A DNA stretch of 33,047 nt from Halanaerobium kushneri (GTDB lineage: Bacteria; Bacillota; Halanaerobiia; Halanaerobiales; Halanaerobiaceae): NCBI RefSeq assembly GCF_900156285.1, contig NZ_FTNC01000028.1:1-33047 (forward strand). Direction: 5' to 3'. Position 1 is the first letter of the stretch. Each line of letters starts with the position of its first letter. Below the pieces are notes generated by a model, which was given only the letters and a program-made list of their open reading frames with translations, did not search any database and was not told the origin of the DNA. Shown here piece by piece: positions 5,227 to 12,589 of this stretch. The position numbers and the translations under genes were made by a program.

Positions 5227-6071
5227 AAAACTTAATGCAATTAAAAGACTTAATTAAAAATTTGGCCAAAGAAAAAAATGTTAACAGTCAGGTGCTTTTA
5301 AGAAATTATATGATGCAGCGATTATTATTAAAGATTGCTAATTCTGATTATAAAAATAATTTTATTCTTAAAGGTGGTATGCTGGTTGCTGATCTAGTAG
5401 GTATTGAATCAAGAAGTACAGTAGATATGGATCTAACTATAAAATCATTTAGACTAAGCAAAGAAAATATTACAGAAGTTTTTACGGAAATATTTTCAGC
5501 CAAAACCGAAGATGAAATTGAGTTCAAACTAAAACAGGTAGACAGTATAAGAGAAGAAGCTGACTATAATGGATTTAGACTAGCTATTCTAGCATCAATG
5601 GGCAAAGCAAGAATTCCTTTAAAAATAGATTTAACAACAGGAGATAAACTCACTCCATCTGAAATTAATTACAGATATCAGATATTATTTGAAGATGAAA
5701 AAATAGATATTTTATCTTATAATTTAGAAACTCTACTGGCGGAAAAATTAGAAACTATTGTTAGCAGATCAAAGACAAACACCAGAATGCGTGACTTTTA
5801 TGATGTATATATTTTAGCTTTGAAGTTTAAGAAAAAGATAAATACTGAATTGTTAGCAGTTGCTTTAATTGAAACTTCTAAAAATCGTAAGACTTATAAG
5901 GCTATAAAAAATGGTAAGGAGATTCTTATTGAAGTTTTCAAAAGTGAAATTATTTTAGAACATTGGAATAGGTATAGGAAAAAATTTAAATATGCAGAGG
6001 AAATTGAGTTTTCCAGTCTGGAAGAACAGATAATTAAGTTATGGAATGAAATCGAAGATAATGGTATTTAG
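5223..6071 (+). CDS. abiEii: AbiEii-type nucleotidyltransferase toxin
   Basis: AbiEii/AbiGii-family toxins are nucleotidyltransferases that shut down growth, classically giving abortive phage infection. The 282-residue protein has the motifs in order: FILKGGMLV (KGG at 50-52), RSTVDMDL (Arg64, Asp68, Asp70), the central LKIDLTTGD strand, and the C-terminal ETLLAEKLETIV...RMRDFYDVYIL block with the conserved Lys and Arg/Asp/Tyr. All expected active-site residues are visible, so it looks intact. Translational coupling to abiEi by a 4-bp overlap supports the pair. The stretch to the next gene (6072-6193) holds nothing I can name. Confidence 0.9.
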   Translation: MKNLMQLKDLIKNLAKEKNVNSQVLLRNYMMQRLLLKIANSDYKNNFILKGGMLVADLVGIESRSTVDMDLTIKSFRLSKENITEVFTEIFSAKTEDEIEFKLKQVDSIREEADYNGFRLAILASMGKARIPLKIDLTTGDKLTPSEINYRYQILFEDEKIDILSYNLETLLAEKLETIVSRSKTNTRMRDFYDVYILALKFKKKINTELLAVALIETSKNRKTYKAIKNGKEILIEVFKSEIILEHWNRYRKKFKYAEEIEFSSLEEQIIKLWNEIEDNGI

Positions 6072-6193
6072 AATTAAAATATCTTTTATTAGTCAAAATC
6101 CATAAAACAATAGGGTTAAATCGCAAAAAGTTTTATTTAGCCTGGGGATTACACCAACTTTTAATTTCTAGCAGCCGCTTATTCCTCATATTT

Positions 6194-6406
6194 CTAATAC
6201 TCATCAAATTTTACCCCAACATCAGGTTTATCTATGCTGCAGTTGGGGCAGAACCACTTTAGTTCTTTAATATCTGGAGCGTCAGGGTTATCAAAGATAG
6301 ACTGAATTGGAATAAATTCTCTATTTTCTGGTATATGTTTTCTTGTAGCTATATTCCACTCCATAGCAGAAAAAGATGAACCACATGCTTTGCATTGAAA
6401 TTTCAT
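6194..6406 (-). CDS. Small zinc-ribbon hypothetical protein
   Basis: This 70-residue protein has two CxxC pairs: CKAC near residue 5 and CPNC near residue 53. They probably bind one zinc ion in a zinc-ribbon or rubredoxin-like fold. The segment between them (IPENREFIPIQSIFDNPDAP) has no recognisable domain. An AGGAG lies 11 bases before the ATG. It is convergent with abiEii and stands in a row of three minus-strand hypothetical genes. Function unknown. Confidence 0.65.
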   Translation of the reverse strand: MKFQCKACGSSFSAMEWNIATRKHIPENREFIPIQSIFDNPDAPDIKELKWFCPNCSIDKPDVGVKFDEY

Positions 6407-6482
6407 ATTCTAAAAACTCCTGTCATTGTAGATTATTTTAATTATAAACTTATAATGATGACTGCTATTAGAATATCAATTT

Positions 6483-6827
6483 TCATTGTGCTTTACAATG
6501 ATTTCTTTTAATATCTTCAACTATAGATTCAGCCTTATCCCATCCTTTTTTGGTCAGGAGAAAAGAATTTTTGCACCATTCGTCGACAAACCCTTTTCTA
6601 ATTGTTTTAGCTAAGCCAGATATATAGTTAGCCTTAACCCTGGGATCAGAATTATAATACTGATTTCCAATTCTCACATAGGGTATTTCTAAATAATAGT
6701 TATTTTCAATTCTAATTTCACCATCAGAGTAAAAAGCAAAACCTAATATTTCTCCTTCACAATATCCTAGTTCCTCATCTGAAACCGTATCAAATTCTTC
6801 TACAGCTTTAACTATTTCATTCAACAT
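6483..6827 (-). CDS. Hypothetical protein
   Basis: A soluble 114-residue protein with no signal peptide, membrane segment or familiar motif. It is rich in acidic and aromatic residues (ILGFAFYSDGEIRIENNYYLEIP), and a C-terminal helix (KGWDKAESIVEDIKR) follows. I chose the ATG at 6827, seven bases after GGAGTG, because the in-frame GTG at 6836 overlaps the ribosome binding site itself. The gene stands alone with AT-rich spacers on both sides. No function can be assigned. Confidence 0.6.
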   Translation of the reverse strand: MLNEIVKAVEEFDTVSDEELGYCEGEILGFAFYSDGEIRIENNYYLEIPYVRIGNQYYNSDPRVKANYISGLAKTIRKGFVDEWCKNSFLLTKKGWDKAESIVEDIKRNHCKAQ

Positions 6828-6966
6828 TATAATCACTCCATTCTCATATTTAGCAATTTACTTAATTATATCATTCACAAAATATTGTTGTAAGAAAATT
6901 TTATATATATTTAATATGAGTTTATCATAAGAAGTAATTTCAACTTGCAAAAACAGAAGTACTAGT

Positions 6967-7506
6967 TCAGACCTTTTCTTCATTTTTATTATCATCTTCA
7001 CATTTATCTTGAATCTCCTTAATCCAGTTTCCTAAAATTCTATTTCTTTCCTGTAAATTCAGTATCATTCGATATAACCCTTCTAAACCTAACTGATTAG
7101 CTTTTTGATCTTTTTCTTCTTCTATTTGTTTTTGTTTATTTTCCCAATATCTAGTCATAAATCTTTTGTAATTTAATAATTCATCTTTAAACGGTTCAAA
7201 TCCTTCGGTATCTTCTATATCCCAAGCTGGATCTTCAGCCCATTCACATTTTAACTTTTCAATTTCTCTTTCTATTTCTGGCAAGAATCTTAAATGTCTT
7301 AGTTTTACTTTTCGATATACAATAATATCCATCACATCATTTTTGGGATAATACCTTAATCCATCATCCGCTAAATAATATGTCATTTCTTCAAATTTTG
7401 TCTGAAAGTGATCAATAAGCAGTGGGTTATATTTTTTAACCCATTCTCTGTTTTTAGTTATTTTTTCACCTTTATAATTTCTAATTAATTCTTTTTTATT
7501 AAACAT
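6967..7506 (-). CDS. Hypothetical protein, charged, helical C-terminus
   Basis: A 179-residue soluble protein rich in Lys, Glu, Tyr and Trp. The N-terminal half has a repeated Tyr/Arg pattern (YYLADDGLRYYPKNDVMD) and the C-terminal part (residues about 120-179) is helical and may coil. AAAGGAG lies 8 bases before the ATG. I do not recognise a family. It sits between the toxin-antitoxin genes and the recombinase, consistent with accessory cargo of the island. Confidence 0.6.
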   Translation of the reverse strand: MFNKKELIRNYKGEKITKNREWVKKYNPLLIDHFQTKFEEMTYYLADDGLRYYPKNDVMDIIVYRKVKLRHLRFLPEIEREIEKLKCEWAEDPAWDIEDTEGFEPFKDELLNYKRFMTRYWENKQKQIEEEKDQKANQLGLEGLYRMILNLQERNRILGNWIKEIQDKCEDDNKNEEKV

Positions 7507-7611
7507 TATTTATTCTCCTTTTATAAATGTCATATAATATATTTCTTTTGTTAAAGCAAAATCCCTTTATAAATAATTTAATTTAAAAACGATTTTTATT
7601 TTGATAAATTT

Positions 7612-7685
7612 TGTGAATATAACACGAATTTGTTGCCAAAGGCAATTAAAGGTGATAAACTAAAAACAAGGTGTGAATATAACAC
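7612..7685 (+). repeat. Two identical 14-bp direct repeats before the recombinase gene
   Basis: TGTGAATATAACAC occurs at 7612-7625 and again at 7672-7685, exactly 60 bp apart and in the same orientation. The second copy extends to GTGTGAATATAACAC, a GTGT...ACAC inverted repeat with a 7-base centre, the general shape of a tyrosine recombinase core site. Between the copies is a small hairpin TTGCC-AAA-GGCAA (7633-7645). They could be binding or crossover sites for the recombinase or operators controlling it. Confidence 0.6.
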
Positions 7686-7728
7686 TATTTTATACAAAAT
7701 AGAGTGAAAAGGGGTTGAAACTTTAAAA

Positions 7729-8394
7729 ATGCCAAAAAGAGGAAGAAGAATACCTGAAGTGCTGAGCGAGGAAGAACAGAAAAAATTATTAGAAGTTTTC
7801 AATGAAAGATATCCAACTGCATTGAGAAATAAAACTATGATCAGGTTAATGCTGAAAGCTGGATTAAGATTAGCAGAAACTTTAAATCTAAAATGGAGTG
7901 ATATTAATTTTCCTGCTGCTAAATTATCAGTTGTCGAGGGTAAAGGCAGAAAAGATAGAAATCTCTGGCTTGGAGAAAAAACTTTGAACCAATTGGGTAA
8001 GTGGCGAGAAAAGCAGCATGAAATTTTAACTGAAAAGAAGTTGAATAATGAAGGCAATTTAGTTTTTACTACTTTAACAGGAAATCAGCTAAATGAAGCT
8101 AATGTAAGAAAGATGGTTTATAGATATGCAGAAAAAGCAGGTATCCAGGAAGAAGTTGAAAAAAAGTATCGGGATAAGGAAGGAAATGAGTTAGAAGAGA
8201 CATACTTACAGAAGAAGGTAAGCCCCCATGTGTTAAGACATACCTTTGCTACTGAACTATATAGGATGACAAACGATTTAAGGAAGGTTCAGAAAACTTT
8301 AGGACACAGTAGTATTCAAACTACTATGATTTATACCCACCTGGTGGATGAGGAACTGGAGAATGACATGAAGAAGCTGGATGAAAAGTATTAA
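7729..8394 (+). CDS. Short tyrosine recombinase/integrase lacking the N-terminal core-binding domain
   Basis: The protein (221 residues) is essentially only the catalytic domain of the XerC/XerD/phage integrase family. The full catalytic set is visible: Arg47 (AGLRLAE), Lys72 (GKGRKDR), His167 and Arg170 (HVLRH), His193 (LGHSS) and the nucleophile Tyr202 (YTHL). Typical Xer or integrase proteins have about 300 residues with a SAM-like DNA-binding domain in front; here it is absent, as in FimB/FimE-type inversion recombinases. An AAGGGG precedes the start by 13 bases. It is convergent and overlaps by four bases with the truncated glycosylphosphotransferase, so it marks the edge of the accessory region. 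It appears catalytically intact. Confidence 0.9.
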   Translation: MPKRGRRIPEVLSEEEQKKLLEVFNERYPTALRNKTMIRLMLKAGLRLAETLNLKWSDINFPAAKLSVVEGKGRKDRNLWLGEKTLNQLGKWREKQHEILTEKKLNNEGNLVFTTLTGNQLNEANVRKMVYRYAEKAGIQEEVEKKYRDKEGNELEETYLQKKVSPHVLRHTFATELYRMTNDLRKVQKTLGHSSIQTTMIYTHLVDEELENDMKKLDEKY

Positions 8395-9140
8395 TGGGTT
8401 AAGTCTGGATCAAAAAAGTTAGGATCATAACTTGTAGGCAGTATGTATATCCTGGTGCCGGGAGAAGACTTAAGATTAAAAAGCCTGGCTTTTATTCTAT
8501 CATCTAAATTATTGTAAGCAATCAGTAAAATATCAATATTTTCTAGCCTATCGATTGTAGGTTCCAACCACTTGAAGCCAAAGTAAGTATCTACTTCATT
8601 TGATAGTTGCTGCTCTAAATGTTCATCATGCTTGTTTGTAATAACTGTCTTTAAATTATAATTATCTGGTTTGGACTGAATTTTAGTTATTAAATCTTTA
8701 ACTTCTTTAGTTCCACCAACAATAGCTACAGTTTTAGCTGCAGCAGATTTTTTTTCCAGTCTGAAGATCATTAATCTGGATGAAATTATAAAGATTGCTA
8801 TTAAAATATATAGGGAAGCTAATAGCGGCCAGCTATAATTATATGATGATGCAACTAGAGTAAAAGAACTAACTAAGAAGAAAATAAGTAAAGCTGTAGT
8901 TGTTCTAGATAGCAGATCCTTTTTTTCTAAAATTTCCATCTCATATAATTCAAATATACTCATGATCACAGATATTAATAGTGAAGAAAAAAGAATCACT
9001 TCATTAAAACTTTTAAAATACTCTCCTAAAGTAAAATCGTAAATGAATAGAGCTGCTAAAACCAAGGGGAAATTAACGCTAAAAAGATCAGAAAAGAATT
9101 TCAATCCCACATAAAATATCTTTTTATAGTTTTGCTGCAT
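8391..9140 (-). CDS. Truncated polyprenyl glycosylphosphotransferase: membrane and Rossmann half only
   Basis: The N-terminal part has four or five hydrophobic segments (residues about 10-135). A Rossmann-like domain follows (KTVAIVGGTKEVKDLI from about 136), the same order as the first half of the 455-residue glycosylphosphotransferase at 10477-11844. Translation stops after 249 residues (FFDPDLTH), where the full protein continues into its catalytic sugar-transferase domain. So it cannot transfer sugar phosphate on its own. Its 3' end overlaps the recombinase gene, which suggests truncation when the accessory DNA joined the polysaccharide locus. It may be a pseudogene or have kept a regulatory role. 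Confidence 0.75.
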   Translation of the reverse strand: MQQNYKKIFYVGLKFFSDLFSVNFPLVLAALFIYDFTLGEYFKSFNEVILFSSLLISVIMSIFELYEMEILEKKDLLSRTTTALLIFFLVSSFTLVASSYNYSWPLLASLYILIAIFIISSRLMIFRLEKKSAAAKTVAIVGGTKEVKDLITKIQSKPDNYNLKTVITNKHDEHLEQQLSNEVDTYFGFKWLEPTIDRLENIDILLIAYNNLDDRIKARLFNLKSSPGTRIYILPTSYDPNFFDPDLTH

Positions 9141-9160
9141 GTTAATACCTCACTCTAATT

Positions 9161-9460
9161 TTATAGTTCCCTATGACACTTCTCACATAACTGGCCTACC
9201 CCAGTCACATAATGCTCTCTGGTATCTACTTTTGCACTAACTTTAACCTCAGTTTTTCTTCCACAGATAACACACTTCTCATATTCACCTGAAGTCGATT
9301 TGACCTTACCCTTCGGCTTAATATCATAAATTTTTATTCCCAGATCAGATAATACTTTTTTAACTAAATCATAGCTGATTCCATTATTTTTAGCATATTT
9401 TTTTAATTGATCTCTAGTTAAATATCCCTGCTGCTGAAATTTATCTTTTAAATAGGACAT
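9161..9460 (-). CDS. Small HTH-like/zinc-ribbon hypothetical protein
   Basis: The N-terminal half (LTRDQLKKYAKNNGISYDLVKKVLSDLG) looks like a small helix-turn-helix. The C-terminal half has CVIC and CEKC pairs likely to bind zinc, with a His between them. At 99 residues it could be a small regulator, but I do not recognise the family. I chose the ATG at 9460 because the in-frame GTG at 9469 lies inside the AAGGGTG ribosome binding site. It lies between the epimerase gene and the truncated transferase gene, on the same strand. Confidence 0.6.
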   Translation of the reverse strand: MSYLKDKFQQQGYLTRDQLKKYAKNNGISYDLVKKVLSDLGIKIYDIKPKGKVKSTSGEYEKCVICGRKTEVKVSAKVDTREHYVTGVGQLCEKCHREL

Positions 9461-9472
9461 TATTTTCACCCT

Positions 9473-10390
9473 TTACTTTGAATAATACTCTACAGTTTGT
9501 TTTAACCCTGCTTTAAAATCATAATCAGGTTTCCAGCCTAATAGCTCTTTAGCTTGACCATTAGCCAGGGAAGAATGCAAAATATCTCCTTTGCGAGCTT
9601 CTTCATAAATAGCGTCTAAATTATATGGAAGAATCAAATTTAGATATTCTACAAGATCATTAACACTATCTCTGCTCTCAGTACTAATATTAACCAGGAT
9701 ATTATCTCCTGTTTCTAAAGCAAGAAGATTGGCTTTTACTATATCATATACATGAATAAAATCTCTAGTCTGCTTACCATCACCAAATATAACTGGTCTT
9801 TCTTCAGCTAACATTTTATCGACAAAAACAGAAACAACTCCACCTTCACCTTTAGGATCCTGACGAGGTCCATAGACATTAGCATAGCGGAATATAGTAT
9901 ATTTCAGATCATAAAGTTCATTGTACATTTTTATGTAATGTTCTGGTGTATGTTTACTTATTCCATATGGTGACATTGCTTTTATCGGGTGTTTTTCATC
10001 TATAGGTAAATAATCTGGTTCACCATAAACAGCAGCTGAAGAAGCGTAAATTATCTTTTCCACTTCATAGTCCTTAGCCACCTCTAAAACATTGATAGTT
10101 CCCAAAATATTATTTTGAGCATCGAAGAGAGGATCTTTAATTGAGTGCTGGACATCTATCTGAGCTGCATGATGAATTACATGTGCAATATTATTTTCTT
10201 TAAAAACTTTCTCTAATTCCTGATCACTAATATCCAAATGATAAAATTCAGCTTTCTCATTTAAATTCTCTTTTTTACCTGAACTTAGATTATCAACTAT
10301 TATTACTTTGTGGCCTTTTTCAATTAAGCCATCTACAATATTGGAACCAATAAACCCTGCTCCACCTGTTACCAATACTTCCATGAACAT
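9473..10390 (-). CDS. NAD-dependent sugar epimerase, UDP-glucose 4-epimerase type
   Basis: An extended short-chain dehydrogenase of 305 residues. It has the NAD-binding GGAGFIGS at the N-terminus, the catalytic YGISK (Tyr-x-x-x-Lys) and the SSAAVYG serine strand. Members interconvert UDP-glucose/UDP-galactose or their N-acetyl or uronic acid forms. The RYANVYGPRQDP segment is common in GalE-like enzymes of polysaccharide loci; substrate cannot be read from sequence. An AAGGGAG precedes the ATG at 10390, and an in-frame ATG two codons later is also possible. A second epimerase lies at 18517-19461. Confidence 0.85.
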   Translation of the reverse strand: MFMEVLVTGGAGFIGSNIVDGLIEKGHKVIIVDNLSSGKKENLNEKAEFYHLDISDQELEKVFKENNIAHVIHHAAQIDVQHSIKDPLFDAQNNILGTINVLEVAKDYEVEKIIYASSAAVYGEPDYLPIDEKHPIKAMSPYGISKHTPEHYIKMYNELYDLKYTIFRYANVYGPRQDPKGEGGVVSVFVDKMLAEERPVIFGDGKQTRDFIHVYDIVKANLLALETGDNILVNISTESRDSVNDLVEYLNLILPYNLDAIYEEARKGDILHSSLANGQAKELLGWKPDYDFKAGLKQTVEYYSK

Positions 10391-10411
10391 TCAACTCCCT
10401 TTATCCGAGTA

Positions 10412-10449
10412 ATAAAATACCCGCTGCTGCAAAGTAATAGCACCGGGTA
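10412..10449 (-). terminator. Possible terminator/attenuator between glycosylphosphotransferase and epimerase genes
   Basis: On the minus strand TACCCG...CGGGTA forms a 6-bp stem, extended after one mismatch by TGCT/AGCA, and is followed by TTTTATT. It lies in the 86-bp gap after the stop at 10477. The U tract is interrupted, so partial read-through to the downstream epimerase is likely. Confidence 0.5.
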
Positions 10450-10476
10450 ATTAATATCTGATTTAATTATATTTTA

Positions 10477-11844
10477 TTAATTTGCCTTATGCCCCATAAA
10501 AATAACTTTTAGAGTTTCCAATAATATCTTTAAATCAAAGACAAAAGACCGCTTATTGGCATATAAGAGATCCATTCTCAGCTTATCTTCAGCATCAGTA
10601 TCATAGAAACCATATACCTGAGCTAAACCAGTAATACCTGTTTTAATAAAGTGACGATATTTATAATGAGGTATTTCTTTTTCAAATTGACCTACAAAAT
10701 GAGGCCTTTCAGGTCTTGGTCCCACTATACTCATATCACCTTTTAAAACATTAATAAGCTGTGGAATTTCATCAATCCTTGTTTTCCTCAATATTTTTCC
10801 AATTTTAGTTACTCTGCTGTCATTTTTCTTAGCTAATACAGGGCCGGTATTTTCTTCTGCATTATTAACCATTGTCCTGAATTTATATACGTCGAATTCT
10901 TCTCCCATGCGACTTACCCGCTCCTGATTAAAGAAAAGTGGGCCTCTACTTTCTAACTTTATAGCAATAGCAGCTGGCAGAGTTAAAGGTAAACTTAAAA
11001 GGAGACCGATTGAAGCCAGTATAATATCTGTTAAGCGTTTAAAGAAAAAGCCAATAGAATTATGCGGTGGTACAATCTCAAAAACAGGCATTTCTCCAAT
11101 CTGTTCCAGCCGGGAACCAGAAAGCATAATCTCATAGAATTCAGGTACTAGAGAAACCTCCCAGTCCTTCTCTAAAGCTGCATAAAAAGCACCCTTTTTT
11201 TCTTCTTCATTTAAATTTGAAGCGATAAATACTATGTCTGCATCCATTCCCATTAATTTCTCTTCTAAGTTATTAAAATCATTATATAAATTAAATTCTA
11301 CATGATCTAGACCTTTAAGATAATCAGGGTTATCAATAATTACATCCTTAATATTATAGCTTTTATGCATGGTACTAACTATATTTTTTATTAACTTAGC
11401 TGTATTTTCTCCACGACCAACAATAATTATTTCTTCTTTTTTAGATATAAGGCGCTCCAAGGCTATTGTTAAATAACGCCAGGCAACCATCGTTAAAAAA
11501 AGAGTAGGGAAAGATATTAAATAAACCGAGCGTGGAAAGGCCAAAGAATGAGTTAAATATGTTACTGTACCTGTAAAGAGGACTATAATAAAGGTTGCTG
11601 GTATAAAGGTATAGAAAACCTCATCTATCCTTCTCTTTAATTGATTGCTGTAAAGGTCGTACATTTGGAATAGGAGAACAGAGAAGATTGAAACATACGG
11701 TATTATATTTAACAAAGCATTATAGTTTTGAGATGGTATTCTCCCGGTAAAACGCAACTTAAACGCTAGCAGAAAAGCTAGATTAACAAAAATGACATCT
11801 CCGATAATGCGGATGGTGTTTATAAATAACTCTTTGGCTTTCAT
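10477..11844 (-). CDS. Undecaprenyl-phosphate glycosylphosphotransferase (polysaccharide initiating enzyme)
   Basis: This enzyme class (WbaP/EpsL/CpsE type) moves a sugar-1-phosphate from a nucleotide sugar to undecaprenyl phosphate at the inner membrane and so starts repeat-unit assembly. The 455-residue protein has four N-terminal membrane segments, a Rossmann-like domain (EIIIVGRGENTAKLI at about 138) and a fifth membrane helix after FFFKRLTDII (about 268). The C-terminal catalytic domain follows, with YKFRTM, RKTRIDEIPQ and VGPRPERP. Length is normal and all motifs are present. AGGGGGA precedes the ATG. A strong promoter lies upstream at 11907-11935. Confidence 0.92.
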   Translation of the reverse strand: MKAKELFINTIRIIGDVIFVNLAFLLAFKLRFTGRIPSQNYNALLNIIPYVSIFSVLLFQMYDLYSNQLKRRIDEVFYTFIPATFIIVLFTGTVTYLTHSLAFPRSVYLISFPTLFLTMVAWRYLTIALERLISKKEEIIIVGRGENTAKLIKNIVSTMHKSYNIKDVIIDNPDYLKGLDHVEFNLYNDFNNLEEKLMGMDADIVFIASNLNEEEKKGAFYAALEKDWEVSLVPEFYEIMLSGSRLEQIGEMPVFEIVPPHNSIGFFFKRLTDIILASIGLLLSLPLTLPAAIAIKLESRGPLFFNQERVSRMGEEFDVYKFRTMVNNAEENTGPVLAKKNDSRVTKIGKILRKTRIDEIPQLINVLKGDMSIVGPRPERPHFVGQFEKEIPHYKYRHFIKTGITGLAQVYGFYDTDAEDKLRMDLLYANKRSFVFDLKILLETLKVIFMGHKAN

Positions 11845-11906
11845 AATGGTCCCCCTGTTTATAAATCAAATTGATTCAACTGTAAATTTTCAGTATACTC
11901 ATATAA

Positions 11907-11935
11907 ATTATACTCTACATATTAAGGCAATTCAA
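11907..11935 (-). promoter_or_regulatory. Sigma-A-type promoter for the glycosylphosphotransferase gene
   Basis: On the minus strand a -35 TTGAAT (11930-11935) and a perfect -10 TATAAT (11907-11912) are 17 bp apart, about 63 bp before the start codon. The rest of the 216-bp intergenic space (to 12060) is AT-rich with no gene or clear terminator. Confidence 0.65.
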
Positions 11936-12060
11936 CAAATTCGACAAAAATAGTGATTAAAGATGATGCCTAAACTAAATGATTTGAGCAAAAAATAGTT
12001 ACATATGTTTTGTATTTGTATATCATAATACTATAGTTTTGTTTACTATTATAATATCAT

Positions 12061-12534
12061 CTAGGTACTTTCCCCATCATAAAAGGTATCTATAGAAAGC
12101 TCAATTTGTTTTAACCAGCTTTTAAGCTCATCCTCTTTAACCTGATTGGAAACAAATTCGTTCTGAGAGAAATTAATAAAAATTTCATCCAGTTCAGATG
12201 TTTTGATTTCTTCTTCTAATTTTTCCAACTCTTGTTCTTCAATAAATTTTTTATCAAGCTCAAAGTTTTTGGCTGCTGCCATTTCTGCTATCTCATTTAA
12301 ATAATCTTTAGCATTTTCCTGATAGATATTTACAATAGAATCTTCCACATCTCTGACTACCTGCTCACCTAAAAAACCGACATCAGAAATTAAATGTTCA
12401 AAAAGTCTTGGAACTTCTTCGAGCATTAAAGCTCTGAGCAGCAGCTTATCATTAGGTTTCAGCTTTTTTTCTAGATGTTCATTGATTTTCTTTAAACCAC
12501 CATAACTGAATAAGACCAGCATATATTTTTTCAT
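12061..12534 (-). CDS. Hypothetical acidic protein beside the SLC13 transporter
   Basis: A cytoplasmic, acidic protein of 157 residues, mostly helical, with no Cys and no membrane segment. The opening MKKYMLVLFSYGGLKKINEHL followed by KPNDKLLLRALM recalls the first strand and helix of universal-stress-like proteins, but the ATP-binding Gly motif at the C-terminus is missing, so I do not assign that family. It begins 55 bp after the transporter stop and is likely cotranscribed, which suggests a transporter-linked regulatory or accessory role. GTGGGTG precedes the ATG. Confidence 0.6.
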   Translation of the reverse strand: MKKYMLVLFSYGGLKKINEHLEKKLKPNDKLLLRALMLEEVPRLFEHLISDVGFLGEQVVRDVEDSIVNIYQENAKDYLNEIAEMAAAKNFELDKKFIEEQELEKLEEEIKTSELDEIFINFSQNEFVSNQVKEDELKSWLKQIELSIDTFYDGEST

Positions 12535-12589
12535 TATTTATCACCCACAAGTTTTAATAACTTTATTTGAAGTCTATTAAGTAATTATT

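Noticed and set aside
7596-8057. Minus-strand frame opposite the recombinase gene
   Set aside because: It is a shadow of the recombinase gene, which has complete catalytic motifs on the plus strand.
12061-12534. Universal stress protein annotation for the 157-residue gene
   Set aside because: Only the first strand and helix look similar; the C-terminal glycine-rich ATP site of the family is missing.
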